In this document: positions 16,091 to 25,032 of the stretch, one piece after another | Position numbering within the stretch: the first letter of the stretch is position 1 | Layout of the letters: every line of letters starts with the position of its first letter | Assembly: GCF_905397275.1 (NCBI RefSeq) | Contig: NZ_CAJPUY010000026.1 | Coordinates: 1-64,000 of the forward strand | DNA from: Cupriavidus yeoncheonensis | GTDB taxonomy: Bacteria; Pseudomonadota; Gammaproteobacteria; Burkholderiales; Burkholderiaceae | DNA length: 64,000 bases | Direction: 5' to 3' | The notes under the pieces: generated by a model | Told to the model about the DNA's origin: nothing | Seen by the model: only the letters and a program-made list of their open reading frames with translations | Database searches by the model: none | Position numbers and translations under genes: made by a program

Positions 16091-16894
16091 ATGACCAGGC
16101 CGCCGTCCACCGTCACGCAGCACAACCCCTGGCAGCAGTTGCGCCAGTTCACGCGCGCGCGCATTGCGCTCGGCCGCGCCGGGCACAGCCAGACGACCGA
16201 CACCGTACTGGCGTTCGGGCTGGCCCATGCGCAGGCGCGCGATGCGGTGCACTTGCCGCTGGACCGTGTGGCCGTCGAAACCGCGCTCGGCCAGGCCGGG
16301 TTTGCCAGCGTGTTCGTCCACAGCGCGGCGCCGGACCGCGCGCATTACCTGCGCCGCCCGGACCTGGGCCGCAGGCTCGATGAGGCCAGCCGCGCGCGCC
16401 TGGCGCAGGCACATGCCGATCCGGTGCCCGATGTGGTCTTCGTGATTGCCGACGGCCTGTCCGCGCTGGCCGCGCAGCGCCACGGCGTGCCGCTGCTGTG
16501 CGCCGTGCGCGAACGGTTGCCGCAGGACTGGGCCGTGGCGCCGGTCGTGATCGCCGAGCAATCACGCGTGGCGCTTGGCGATGAAGTGGGCGAGTCGATC
16601 GGCGCGCGCCAGGTGGTGATGCTGATCGGCGAACGGCCGGGGCTGAGTTCGCCCGACAGCCTGGGTATCTACCTGACCTATGCGCCGCGCGTCGGCCGCA
16701 CGGACGCGGAGCGCAACTGCATCTCCAATGTGCGCGCCGAAGGGCTGTCCTATGCGCAGGCGGCCGACCGGCTGGTATTCCTGCTGCGCGGCGCGGCCGC
16801 CCTTGGCTGCTCTGGCGTGGCGCTCAAGGATGACAGCGCGCATGCGCTGCCGGGCGATGCGGACGGCAAGGGCGACACGCTCCAGCATGGCTGA
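16091..16894 (+). CDS. eutC: Ethanolamine ammonia-lyase small subunit
   Basis: A 267-residue EutC. Its N-terminal part (TRARIALGRAGHSQTTDTVL) and C-terminal domain (VVMLIGERPGLSSPDSLGIY, TYAPRVGRTDAERNCISNVR) are typical; the latter binds the cobalamin tail at the interface with EutB. It is translated from an ATG 8 bases after eutB and has no gene of its own function elsewhere, so the two subunits form the enzyme. The variable stretch around residues 75-115 is of normal length for beta-proteobacterial EutC. Confidence 0.95.
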   Translation: MTRPPSTVTQHNPWQQLRQFTRARIALGRAGHSQTTDTVLAFGLAHAQARDAVHLPLDRVAVETALGQAGFASVFVHSAAPDRAHYLRRPDLGRRLDEASRARLAQAHADPVPDVVFVIADGLSALAAQRHGVPLLCAVRERLPQDWAVAPVVIAEQSRVALGDEVGESIGARQVVMLIGERPGLSSPDSLGIYLTYAPRVGRTDAERNCISNVRAEGLSYAQAADRLVFLLRGAAALGCSGVALKDDSAHALPGDADGKGDTLQHG

Positions 16895-16939
16895 GCGCCG
16901 CAGTCACGTCATCAGTCACGTCATGACACGGAGACCGAT

Positions 16940-17251
16940 ATGCAAGCCGAAATCAACCTGCAGGCCTGGCTGGAATCGCACGCCGCCAACGGCGTGACGA
17001 TGATCGCCGCCTATGTCAGCGCGGCCCGCGAGGCGGACCTGCAGTACGACATCCGGCTGCGCAGCAGCGGGCAGGGCAGCTCGTCGGCCGTCGCGCAGAG
17101 CGGCACGGTGCACGTGCGGCAGAACCAGCCCAGCCAGGTGTCTTCCATGGCGGTGACGCCGGTGCCGGGCGGCAAGTGCGAAGTGGGACTGACGCTGCGC
17201 GAAGGCAACGTGGTGGTCGCCCGCTACACGCTCGACTGCAGCGCAAAATGA
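16940..17251 (+). CDS. Small CsgH-like beta-sandwich protein
   Basis: A 103-residue protein with no obvious signal peptide. Its core reads like the CsgH curli-chaperone domain: LQYDIRLRSSGQGSSSAVAQ, SGTVHVRQNQPSQVSSMAV and CEVGLTLREGNVVVARYTLD, with the QSG turn and an alternating strand pattern. CsgH proteins bind curli subunits and stop premature amyloid formation, but they are normally secreted and encoded next to csgA/B homologues, none of which is seen here. GGAGACCGAT precedes the ATG. It follows eutC by 45 bases and may be co-transcribed. The family match is by eye, and the function is unproven. Confidence 0.6.
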   Translation: MQAEINLQAWLESHAANGVTMIAAYVSAAREADLQYDIRLRSSGQGSSSAVAQSGTVHVRQNQPSQVSSMAVTPVPGGKCEVGLTLREGNVVVARYTLDCSAK

Positions 17252-17253
17252 AT

Positions 17254-17276
17254 ACGGCCGGCGCATGGCCGGCCGT
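17254..17276. terminator. Bidirectional hairpin between convergent genes
   Basis: ACGGCCGGC and GCCGGCCGT form a nine-base-pair stem with a five-base loop, between the stops of the CsgH-like gene and ybaK. There is no strong U run on either side. Its placement between convergent genes supports a terminator role. Confidence 0.55.
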
Positions 17277-17299
17277 TGCCCGTTTGGCGAGGGTCGCGG

Positions 17300-17773
17300 C
17301 TACATCATGCGCCGCGAGAAGTGCCCCGGTTCGGCATCCGACATCAGCTTCGAGAACTGGTCCATGCTCATGTGCACCAGTTCCTGGTGGTCGCCCGCCT
17401 CGAAGTAGACGTCGGGGTGTTTCATCAGGCTGTCGTCGACATAGGTCTGCATGCCATACGCCATGGCCACGGGCGGAATCGCCCCGAGGTCGCAGTCCTT
17501 GAAGACCTCGCGAATCTCGTCTTCATGGGCCAGCACCAGCTTGCGGCCGGTCTGCTCACACAGTGCGGCCATGTGCAGGTGATGGTTCGACGGGATCACG
17601 GCGGCGACATAGCCGTTCTCGTCTTCCAGCAGCAGGGTCTTGGCCAGGCGGTCTCCGGGTACGTGCGCAGCCTCGGCAGTGGCCATGCTGCTGAGGGTAT
17701 AGGGGTGATGGACGATGTCGTACTGCGTATTCTTGCTGCTCATGCAGCGAGCCAGCGTGCTTGCCAGGGCCAT
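17300..17773 (-). CDS. YbaK/ProX-type aminoacyl-tRNA deacylase
   Basis: A 157-residue protein of the YbaK/EbsC fold: HHPYTLSSMATAEAAHVPGD, RLAKTLLLEDENGYVAAVIP with the conserved Lys, and DCDLGAIPPVAMAYGM, the glycine-rich loop of the editing site. These free-standing domains hydrolyse mischarged tRNAs such as Cys- or Ala-tRNA(Pro). Length matches the family. GGAGCAATC directly precedes the ATG. It is convergent with the CsgH-like gene. Which tRNA it edits cannot be read from sequence. Confidence 0.85.
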   Translation of the reverse strand: MALASTLARCMSSKNTQYDIVHHPYTLSSMATAEAAHVPGDRLAKTLLLEDENGYVAAVIPSNHHLHMAALCEQTGRKLVLAHEDEIREVFKDCDLGAIPPVAMAYGMQTYVDDSLMKHPDVYFEAGDHQELVHMSMDQFSKLMSDAEPGHFSRRMM

Positions 17774-17860
17774 GATTGCTCCTCTGGATGCGAAGGCCGG
17801 TACCGCGTGGCACCGGCGGGATCAAGGGTTTTCCTTGTGTACCTACTATAGACCGTGGGG

Positions 17861-18799
17861 TCAGGCCTGGCGTGGCGCGGGGGTATCGTGCAGCCGCGGC
17901 CACACGGCCTGGAGTTCGGTCTTCAGGAAGGTCAGCAGGCAGCGCGTGGCCAGCGTCTGGTAGCGGTTGGGCATGGTCAGCATATAAAGCCGGCTGCCGA
18001 ACACACTGATGCGATAGCCGTCCAGCAGCGACGTGAGCGTGCCGCTGGCGAGTTCGTCGCTGATGGCGTAGATCGGGAAGAGGCCAATGCCCAGCCCGGC
18101 CATCACCCCTTCCTTCAGGAATGCGAAGTTGTCGGAGCTCAGCGTGGGCTCCAGCACCACCTGCTCGCGCGCCGCGCCGCCCTGCGGTGGCGTGCCGGAT
18201 ACCTTGAGCTTCTGGCCGACCGGTGACGCACACACCACGGCATGTCCGTCCAGCTCCGCCAGCACCCGCGGCGCGGGATGCGCGGCCAGGTAGGCCGGTG
18301 CGCCGCAGACCACCCAGTCGACTTCGCCGATCTCCGTCGCCACGACCGAATCGGGCGGCGTGGAGATGATGCGCAAGGCCACGTCGACGTCTTCCGATAC
18401 CAGGTTGTGCACGCGGTTGTCGAACACCACGTCGAGCTGGATGTCGGGATAGCGCTGCTTGAACTGCACCAGCAGCGGCGACAGCATGGTATGCCCGAGG
18501 CCGGTCGGCACCGACAGGCGCACATGGCCCTGCATGCTCTTGCCCATATTGCTGATGAGCGCATTGGCCGCGGCGACCTCGCCCAGGATATTGCGCCCGT
18601 GCTCATAGAGCCCGGCGCCCACGGGCGTGGGTTCGACGTGCCGCGTGGTCCGTCGCAGCAACTGGACGCCAAGCTCTTCTTCCAGCGCCTTCAGGTGGTA
18701 GCTGACATTGGCCCGCGTCATCTTGAGCTTGCGCGCGGCGGCGCTGAGGTTGCCGGCATCGACGATGTCGACGAACAGGCGCAGGGCGTTGAGATCCAT
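17861..18799 (-). CDS. LysR-family regulator
   Basis: A 312-residue LysR protein with a standard N-terminal winged helix (MDLNALRLFVDIVDAGNLSA, then KMTRANVSYHLKALEEELGV) and a ligand domain from about 90 (GHVRLSVPTGLGHTMLSPLL). It lies 109 bases after the MHS transporter gene on the same strand. LysR genes in this order may regulate that transporter, but no divergent target is present, so the regulon is unclear. The ligand is unknown. Confidence 0.88.
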   Translation of the reverse strand: MDLNALRLFVDIVDAGNLSAAARKLKMTRANVSYHLKALEEELGVQLLRRTTRHVEPTPVGAGLYEHGRNILGEVAAANALISNMGKSMQGHVRLSVPTGLGHTMLSPLLVQFKQRYPDIQLDVVFDNRVHNLVSEDVDVALRIISTPPDSVVATEIGEVDWVVCGAPAYLAAHPAPRVLAELDGHAVVCASPVGQKLKVSGTPPQGGAAREQVVLEPTLSSDNFAFLKEGVMAGLGIGLFPIYAISDELASGTLTSLLDGYRISVFGSRLYMLTMPNRYQTLATRCLLTFLKTELQAVWPRLHDTPAPRQA

Positions 18800-18908
18800 G
18801 GGTGCGGGAAGAGGGGGACGGGCGGTTCAGGGCGCGGGCTGCCGGCGGCAGCATCCGCACCCGTATATTGCCACGCGCAGCCGGCGGCACCCGCCGCCGC
18901 TGCCGCGT

Positions 18909-20222
18909 TCAGTGATCGTGATGCAGGTATTTGGCCTGGCGCGGCAGGCGCAGGCTGACCAGGAACGCAATCACCATCATGCCGGTGACATACCAGTAGA
19001 ACACCGTTTCGTGGCCGACGGACTTCAGCCCGAGCGCCACGTATTCGGCCGAGCCGCCGAACGCCGCGTTGGCGATGGCATAGGCCAGGCCGACGCCCAG
19101 CGCCCGGACTTCGGCGGGGAACATCTCCGCCTTCACGATGCCGCTGATCGACGTATAGAAGCTGACGATGGCCAGCGCCACGGCGATCAGCACGAACGCC
19201 AGCTCGGGGCTCGACACCGTGCGCAGCGCGGTCAGGATCGGCACCGTGGCGAGCGTGCCCAGCGCGCCGAACAGCAGCATATTGTTGCGACGGCCGATGC
19301 GGTCGGACAACGCGCCGAACACGGGCTGCATGCACATGTACAGGAACAGGCATCCGGTCATCACATAGCTGGCGGTCTTGATCGACATGCCGGCCGTGTT
19401 GACCAGGTACTTCTGCATGTACGTGGTGAAGGTGTAGAAGATCAGCGAGCCGCCGGCGGTGTAGCCCAGCACCGTGAAGAAGGCGGCCTTGTGGTGGCGG
19501 AAGATCTCCGCCACGCTGCCGGCTTCCTTGCTGCCACGGGTGGCGGCGGACGAGGTCTCGTGCAGCGTGCGGCGCAGGAACAGTGCCACTACCGCCGTGA
19601 TCGCGCCGACCACGAACGGAATGCGCCAGCCCCAGGCCTTGAGTTCCGCTTCATCGAGCAGCTGCTGCAGGATCACCACGACCAGCACGGCCAGCAGCTG
19701 GCCGCCGATCAGCGTGACGTACTGGAACGACGAGAAGAAGCCGCGCCGTCCGCGCAAGGCTACCTCGCTCATATACGTGGCCGTGGTGCCGTACTCCCCG
19801 CCGACCGAAAGACCCTGTATCAGGCGAGCGAGCAGCAGCAGCGCCGGCGCCCAGTTGCCGATGCTGTCATAGGTCGGCAGGCAGGCGATCAGCAGCGAGC
19901 CGAAGCACATCATCAGCACCGAGATCAGCATGGAGTTCTTGCGGCCATGGCGGTCGGCAATGGTGCCGAATACCCAGCCGCCGATCGGACGCATCAGGAA
20001 GCCGGCCGCGAACACGCCCGCGGTGTTCAGCAGCTGCGCGGTCGGGTCGGCCTTGGGGAAGAACGAGGGCGCGAAGTAAATGGCGCAGAAAGCGTAGACG
20101 TAGAAGTCGAACCATTCGACGAGGTTGCCTGAAGAGGCGGCAACGATGGCGAAGACGCGCTTGCGCACCTCTTCGGCCGAGGGCGCGGCGGCCTGGTTGG
20201 AGTTGGCTGTGAGATCGGTCAT
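18909..20222 (-). CDS. MFS transporter, metabolite:H+ symporter (MHS) subfamily, KgtP-like
   Basis: A 437-residue inner-membrane protein with 12 predicted helices. The MHS signatures are present: GNLVEWFDFYVYAFCAIYF in helix 1, RPIGGWVFGTIADRHGRK in loop 2-3, and LSVGGEYGTTATYMSE in helix 5. The subfamily includes alpha-ketoglutarate, citrate, proline/betaine and shikimate importers, so a carboxylate or zwitterion is the likely substrate. The start at 20222 is placed before a short charged N-terminus; the longer reading to 20390 adds Pro/Arg-rich sequence without similarity. Confidence 0.9.
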   Translation of the reverse strand: MTDLTANSNQAAAPSAEEVRKRVFAIVAASSGNLVEWFDFYVYAFCAIYFAPSFFPKADPTAQLLNTAGVFAAGFLMRPIGGWVFGTIADRHGRKNSMLISVLMMCFGSLLIACLPTYDSIGNWAPALLLLARLIQGLSVGGEYGTTATYMSEVALRGRRGFFSSFQYVTLIGGQLLAVLVVVILQQLLDEAELKAWGWRIPFVVGAITAVVALFLRRTLHETSSAATRGSKEAGSVAEIFRHHKAAFFTVLGYTAGGSLIFYTFTTYMQKYLVNTAGMSIKTASYVMTGCLFLYMCMQPVFGALSDRIGRRNNMLLFGALGTLATVPILTALRTVSSPELAFVLIAVALAIVSFYTSISGIVKAEMFPAEVRALGVGLAYAIANAAFGGSAEYVALGLKSVGHETVFYWYVTGMMVIAFLVSLRLPRQAKYLHHDH

Positions 20223-20623
20223 TGTTGTCTTTGCAGTCAGGGGCGCGCGGCGGTGCACGGGGGCGCTGGCCGCGATCAGCAGGGCCGCAGGGGGGCTCGC
20301 GCCGGTTGGAACGCCGCCAGGTTCCGGGGTGGGGCGGCTGCGGGAGGATGGGCGTCTGGCCCGTACTGGCTGGCGTGAATCCGCGCACACTGCGGCGCGT
20401 TGATGGCTGAAAGCCTACCCCGATCAGCGGGCGCTGCACACCCCGGCACGGTGCAGGAATCTATTGCGTTGCAACATTCGTTACGTGGCGGCTGGGCTTG
20501 CGGGCCATTGTCCAGTCCGCTGGACACACTGTCTCGCCGGTGCGCCTCTGGTCAACCATGCCAGACGGCTTGAAACGCGCGTGCCGGTGGACAATGATGA
20601 GTGCCTGAGCGTCCCCGACTCCC
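20223..20623. other. Gene-free interval upstream of the MHS transporter
   Basis: This 401-base interval separates the transporter start from a small secreted-protein gene on the other strand. It contains a six-base inverted repeat, CTGCAC at 20434-20439 and GTGCAG at 20451-20456, with an 11-base gap, which is LysR-site-like. No coding region with recognisable features was found. Confidence 0.45.
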
Positions 20624-20944
20624 ATGCCGATGCCCCATTCCCTGCGCAAGTGGCTGTGCCTGATGCTGCTCGTGTCAACCGAGCCATCGTGGGCACAGGA
20701 CCTGGTCGAATGCAAGCGCATCGACCAGGAGCAGTTGGCCGCCGCCACGACCGAGACCCTGTTGTTCCTGCGCTGCCGCGCGCGCCGCATTTCCTACGAG
20801 GCACCGCGGCTCAAAGGCGTGCCGCAACGCGTCAAGGACGATGTCATGTTCGCGTGCCTGGACCAGGCCGATGCGGTCGAGCATCAGTTGCGCGTGCGGC
20901 ATGGTTATACGCGGGAGTCCCTGTCACGCGAGCGTTGTGAATAG
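20624..20944 (+). CDS. Small secreted protein of unknown function
   Basis: A 106-residue protein with a signal peptide (LRKWLCLMLLVSTEPSWAQD, cleavage expected after WAQ near residue 25). The mature part of about 80 residues has three Cys (in LVECKRID, LFLRCRARR and FACLDQ) plus one near the C-terminus (RERCE), so two disulfides are possible in the periplasm. I do not recognise a family. It stands alone, convergent with the SDR gene. The signal peptide and even cysteine count support it being real. Confidence 0.6.
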   Translation: MPMPHSLRKWLCLMLLVSTEPSWAQDLVECKRIDQEQLAAATTETLLFLRCRARRISYEAPRLKGVPQRVKDDVMFACLDQADAVEHQLRVRHGYTRESLSRERCE

Positions 20945-20971
20945 CGGCTTGTCGCGGTGACGGGGCCCGGC

Positions 20972-21724
20972 TCACGCGAACCCGCCATTCGCCCGCAACA
21001 CCTGCGCATTGACCCATCCCGCATCGGGCCCGGCCAGGAACGACACGACGGCGGCGATGTCTTCCGGCATGCCGAGCCGTTCCAGCGGCGGCAGCTTCGC
21101 CATCTGCTCGATCTGCGCCTGGCTCTTGCCTTCCATGAACAACTCCGTCGCCACCGGGCCCGGCGCCACGGCATTCACCGTGATATTGCGCCCGCGCAAC
21201 TCGTTGGCCAGCACGCGCACCAGTCCCTCCACGCCGGCCTTGGAAGCGATATACGGGCCGTAGCCAGGGAACGAGCGCGCAATCACGCTGGTCGACAGCG
21301 CAATGATGCGGCCGCCCGCGCCCAGCCGGCCTGCCGCCTGCGACAACACCAGGAATGTACCGCGCAGGTTGGTGGCAACCACGCGGTCGAACGCTTCGAG
21401 GTTCTCCTCCGAGATCGTTGCCACGGGCAGCACGCCGGCGCAGTTGACCACCACGTCGACACGGCCGAAGGCTGCCTGCGCGGCGTCGAACATGCGCGTC
21501 ACGTCTTCGGGCCGCGCTACGTCGGCCTGCACGGCGATGGCATTGCCGCCGGCCTCGCGGATGGCGGCGACGGTGGCCTCCGCCTGGGCGGTATTGCCGG
21601 CATAGCCGACTGCGACGTCAAAGCCGTCGGCGGCCAGGCGCAGCGCAATGGCGCGCCCGATGCCGCGCGAAGCGCCGGTGACGATGGCCGCCTTGCGGGC
21701 GCTGGTGGAAATGATTGCATCCAT
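20972..21724 (-). CDS. Short-chain dehydrogenase/reductase (3-oxoacyl-ACP reductase-like)
   Basis: A 250-residue classical SDR: TGASRGIG (18-25), VQADVARPED, NCAG near 94 and the YxxxK motif YIASK, followed by VNAVAPGPVATELF. The cofactor loop and QADV sequence suggest NADPH. Divergent from the LysR gene at 21886, with a LysR-type site between them, so it is probably under that regulator. The substrate is unknown; relatives reduce quinones, aldehydes and ketones and are often induced by electrophiles. Confidence 0.9.
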   Translation of the reverse strand: MDAIISTSARKAAIVTGASRGIGRAIALRLAADGFDVAVGYAGNTAQAEATVAAIREAGGNAIAVQADVARPEDVTRMFDAAQAAFGRVDVVVNCAGVLPVATISEENLEAFDRVVATNLRGTFLVLSQAAGRLGAGGRIIALSTSVIARSFPGYGPYIASKAGVEGLVRVLANELRGRNITVNAVAPGPVATELFMEGKSQAQIEQMAKLPPLERLGMPEDIAAVVSFLAGPDAGWVNAQVLRANGGFA

Positions 21725-21810
21725 GATGGGTCTCCGTGGGGGCCCGGGGTGTGTCCCCGTGCGGTTTCGATGGAGCTATCATGGGCGTTGATGCCCGTTG
21801 GATAAATGGC

Positions 21811-21833
21811 CTGAAAGCGAAATGATTTTTCAG
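21811..21833. promoter_or_regulatory. Candidate LysR binding site between SDR and LysR genes
   Basis: CTGAAA and TTTCAG, perfect complements with an 11-base spacer (a T-N11-A-type site), lie 53 bases before the LysR start and 87 bases before the SDR start in the divergent region. Confidence 0.5.
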
Positions 21834-21885
21834 CATGGGCCAACAATCCGGCGCGATAACGACCATTTGTGCGGATTGATACTCC

Positions 21886-22785
21886 ATGGACCGACTCGAC
21901 ACCTTGCGCCTGTTCACCCGCATCGTCGAACTGGGCAGCTTCACGCGCGCGGCCGGCGCACTCGACGTCCCGCGCGCAACGGCCACCCACGCGATCAAGG
22001 AAATGGAAGCCTCGCTGGGCGCGCGGCTGCTGGAGCGCACCACGCGCCAGGTGCGGCCGACGGCCGACGGCCAGGCGTTCTACGAGCGTTGCCGCCGCAT
22101 CCTGGCCGAACTCGAAGATGCCGAGGCCGCGCTGAGCACGTCGACGGCCAATCCGCGCGGTACGCTGCGGCTGGATCTGCACGGCGTGCATGCGCGCGAG
22201 ATCATCCTGCCGCGCATCGCGCTGTTCCGGCAGCGCTATACGCAGATCGAACTGGTGATCAGCTCCGGCGACCGGCTGGTCGATCTCGTGCGGGAAGGCA
22301 TCGACTGCGTCGTGCGCGCGGGCCAGCCGCGCGATTCCTCGCTGGTGGTGAAGCGGCTCGCGCTGATGCCGGAGGTGATCTGCGCCAGTCCGGACTACCT
22401 GGCGCGCTTCGGCACGCCGCGCCATCCGGACGAACTCGCCGCGCATCGGTCCGTCGGCTTCTTTTCGGCGAGCCACGATGTGCGCTACCCGCTGACGCTG
22501 ACGGTGGACGGCACGGTCACCGAGTACAAGCTCGAGAGCGAGGTATCGGTCAACGACGCCGAGAACTACACGGTGTGCGCGCTGTCAGGCTGCGGCCTGA
22601 TCCAGGTGCCGCGTTTCCGCGTGCAGCCCCATCTCGATGCGGGCCGGCTGGTGCAGGTGCTGGCCGGCTGGCCATGCCCGGACCTGCCGGTGTCGGTGCT
22701 CTACCCATACCACCGGCAACTGTCGCCGCGCGTGCGGGTCTTCGTTGACTGGGTCAGCCAGGTGTATGCGGAGGTGTTCGGCTAG
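21886..22785 (+). CDS. LysR-family regulator divergent from an SDR gene
   Basis: A 299-residue LysR protein: winged helix at 1-60 (MDRLDTLRLFTRIVELGSFT, then PRATATHAIKEMEASLGARL) and a ligand domain of the CrgA/DmlR/AaeR-like group from about 90 (GTLRLDLHGVHAREIILPRI). The DNA-binding helix and length are intact. By the usual LysR arrangement it should control the divergent SDR gene and itself through the site at 21811-21833. Confidence 0.9.
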   Translation: MDRLDTLRLFTRIVELGSFTRAAGALDVPRATATHAIKEMEASLGARLLERTTRQVRPTADGQAFYERCRRILAELEDAEAALSTSTANPRGTLRLDLHGVHAREIILPRIALFRQRYTQIELVISSGDRLVDLVREGIDCVVRAGQPRDSSLVVKRLALMPEVICASPDYLARFGTPRHPDELAAHRSVGFFSASHDVRYPLTLTVDGTVTEYKLESEVSVNDAENYTVCALSGCGLIQVPRFRVQPHLDAGRLVQVLAGWPCPDLPVSVLYPYHRQLSPRVRVFVDWVSQVYAEVFG

Positions 22786-22825
22786 CGGTGGCTCCGTGCC
22801 GATGCGCCAATGCCGCGCGGCATCC

Positions 22826-23863
22826 TCAGTCTTTCAGGCTGCGCGGCACCCGTCCCGCCGCGGCCACCGCGCGGGCTGCCAGAAGTGGCCTGGCATCCCT
22901 CAGGCCATCCTGCGCGACCCGCTGCAGCACGAATTCGCGAAAGCGCCGCGCGGCGCTGCGTGACGTGATCTCGCCATTCCATACGGCCACCACTGGCTCG
23001 ACGCGGGCGTCCAGCTCGAAGCGAAGCACCCGGGCCACCTTGGCCGAGGTCAGTTGCGCCGCGATGCGTTCGGGAAATACCGACAGGTAGTGCCCGGTCT
23101 GCATCAGGCTGGCCGTGGCCGCCACATCGCTGGTACGAATGCCGCGTGACGGCGCTTGTGCCCCGAGCCCGTGGAAGGCCGTCTGCAACAGATGAAGCAT
23201 GCGCGAGCCGGTGGCGGGGATGCACCATTGCTGCTCGGACAAGGCCTCCGCCGTGAGCTTGCGGCGCGCCAGCAGCGGGTGATCCGGGCTGGCGACGACG
23301 ACCACCTTCTGCGCCGGCACCACGGGCGTGCTGCGCAGCGCGGCCTGCGACAGGCGCGGATCGCCGTACGCGAACAGCAGGTCCAGCGAGCCGTGCAGCA
23401 GCTGCTCGGCCAGTTCGCCGATGCCGCCTTCGATCACGCTGATCTCCACGCGCGGGTTGTCGCGATAGAAGTCGCTCATGGCCTGCGCCAGGAACGGCTG
23501 CACCGACATGGTCCGGAACGCCACCCGCAATTCGCCCTGGTTGCCCGCGCGCACGGCCTGCATGGATTCGGCCAGGCGTTCGAGCTGCGCGAGCAGCACT
23601 TGCGCATGGGCAGCCATCTCGCGGCCCGGTTCCGTCAGCTCCAGTCCGCGGCGCCCGCGCACGAACAGCGCCATGCCGACGATGTCCCCGATCTCCGCAA
23701 GCGTTTTCGACACCGCGGCCGGACTCACATGGAACCGCGCGGCCACCGCTGCCGCGGTCTGCATCTCGCCCAGCGCCACGATCACGCGCAGGTGCCGCAG
23801 CTTCAGGCGGCCCAGCGGAAAGCCGGCGGATTCGAGCGGATCGGCAGCGGGGATGGAGGACAT
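22826..23863 (-). CDS. LysR-family regulator (GbpR/CbbR-like), divergent from the Bug-M81 operon
   Basis: A 345-residue LysR protein whose winged helix begins near residue 19 (GRLKLRHLRVIVALGEMQTA, then VSPAAVSKTLAEIGDIVGMA). The motif LKLRHLR and the ligand domain (GELRVAFRTMSVQPFLAQAM) fit the GbpR/PcaQ-type group. The C-terminus is about 30 residues longer than usual (RDARPLLAARAVAAAGRVPR). The start at 23863 is one of two in-frame ATGs; the one at 23899 would overlap the promoter region. It is divergent from the Bug gene at 24003 and probably controls the bug-M81-bug operon. Confidence 0.87.
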   Translation of the reverse strand: MSSIPAADPLESAGFPLGRLKLRHLRVIVALGEMQTAAAVAARFHVSPAAVSKTLAEIGDIVGMALFVRGRRGLELTEPGREMAAHAQVLLAQLERLAESMQAVRAGNQGELRVAFRTMSVQPFLAQAMSDFYRDNPRVEISVIEGGIGELAEQLLHGSLDLLFAYGDPRLSQAALRSTPVVPAQKVVVVASPDHPLLARRKLTAEALSEQQWCIPATGSRMLHLLQTAFHGLGAQAPSRGIRTSDVAATASLMQTGHYLSVFPERIAAQLTSAKVARVLRFELDARVEPVVAVWNGEITSRSAARRFREFVLQRVAQDGLRDARPLLAARAVAAAGRVPRSLKD

Positions 23864-23916
23864 AGCGTGGCTTTCGGCGGAAGTTAACCATTTACTCAAC
23901 TTGACGACATTTTAAT

Positions 23917-23938
23917 TCGCTTTTTGTGCAAGAAGCGA
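23917..23938. promoter_or_regulatory. Candidate LysR site ahead of the Bug-M81-Bug operon
   Basis: TCGCTT and AAGCGA, perfect complements with ten bases between them, lie midway between the divergent LysR start (23863) and the Bug start (24003). Confidence 0.5.
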
Positions 23939-24002
23939 TGCCCTATAGTCGGCCGGGTCCGAAACCAACAAGACGAGGCACCCGGACCTCGGAAGGAGAC
24001 AG

Positions 24003-24998
24003 ATGACCCGCACGACCCGACTTCCCGCCCTGCTTCGTGGTGCTTTCGCCTGCGCGGCCCTGCTGGCGGTGACGTATGCCGGTGCAGCCGCCGGCGCTGC
24101 ATGGCCCGACCGGCCCTTGCGCCTGGTGGTGCCGTTCCCGGCCGGCGGTTCCTACGACATCATCGGCCGCACGCTGGCGCGCAAGCTCGAACCGCGCCTT
24201 GGCCAGCCCGTGGTGGTGGAGAACATCGCCGGCGGCGCCACGGTGCCGGGCGCGCTGTCCGTGCTCAAGGAAAAGGCCGACGGCAACACGCTGCTGCTCG
24301 CGAGCGACGGCACGCTCAATATCAATCCGCACACGATCAAGGGCCTGCGTTACCGCCCGGACACCGATTTCACGCCGGTCACGGTCCTGAATACCGTGCC
24401 GCACTGGATCATCACGCGCACGGACCGCAAGGAGACCAACCTGGCCGAGCTGACGGCGTATATCCGCAAGCATCCGGGCAAGGTGTCGATCAGCATCAAT
24501 ACGGTCGGCGGCGCCGCGCATCTTGCGCTGGCGGAGTGGAAGCGCCAAAACGGGCTGGACTTCACCATCGTGCCTTACCGCGGCTCGCCACCGGCCATGG
24601 CGGACCTGATCGGGGGCCAGACCTATGCGCATGTCGACGTGATCGGTTCTTCCGTGAACTATGTCAGCGACGGCAAGGCCCGGCCGCTGGCCGCGTTGCA
24701 GGGCAAGCCCGTGGCGCAGTTCCCCAACCTTGAGCTGCAGAAGCCCGAGAGCAGGGACGGCCTGCTGATCGGCGCCAACCTGTCCCTCGTGGTCAGGGCA
24801 GGCACGCCGCCCGAGACCATCGACCGCCTCTACAAGGAAGTGAAGGCCAGTGTCCAGGAGCCGGATTTCCAGGCGCGCCTGCAGACGCTGGCGTTTGAGT
24901 CCGTGCTGACGCCGCCGGCTGAAAGCCGCCGCTTCCTGCACGCGGAGACGCTGCGCTATGGCGCGATCGCGCGCAACGTCGACCTCGAAGCCAACTGA
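24003..24998 (+). CDS. Bug-family (TctC-type) periplasmic binding protein
   Basis: A 331-residue protein with a signal peptide (1-31) and the Bug fold: AWPDRPLRLVVPFPAGGSYD, QPVVVENIAGGATVPGAL, FTIVPYRGSPPAMADLIGGQ. First gene of a plus-strand operon with an M81 metallopeptidase (34 bases later) and a second Bug gene. GGAAGGAGACAG precedes the ATG. Ligand unknown; the neighbouring peptidase family suggests a peptide-like or amide compound rather than a simple tricarboxylate, but Bug proteins usually bind carboxylates. Confidence 0.92.
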   Translation: MTRTTRLPALLRGAFACAALLAVTYAGAAAGAAWPDRPLRLVVPFPAGGSYDIIGRTLARKLEPRLGQPVVVENIAGGATVPGALSVLKEKADGNTLLLASDGTLNINPHTIKGLRYRPDTDFTPVTVLNTVPHWIITRTDRKETNLAELTAYIRKHPGKVSISINTVGGAAHLALAEWKRQNGLDFTIVPYRGSPPAMADLIGGQTYAHVDVIGSSVNYVSDGKARPLAALQGKPVAQFPNLELQKPESRDGLLIGANLSLVVRAGTPPETIDRLYKEVKASVQEPDFQARLQTLAFESVLTPPAESRRFLHAETLRYGAIARNVDLEAN

Positions 24999-25032
24999 AA
25001 CCGCCGCCACGCCCTGAACCGGAGTCCAAGCC

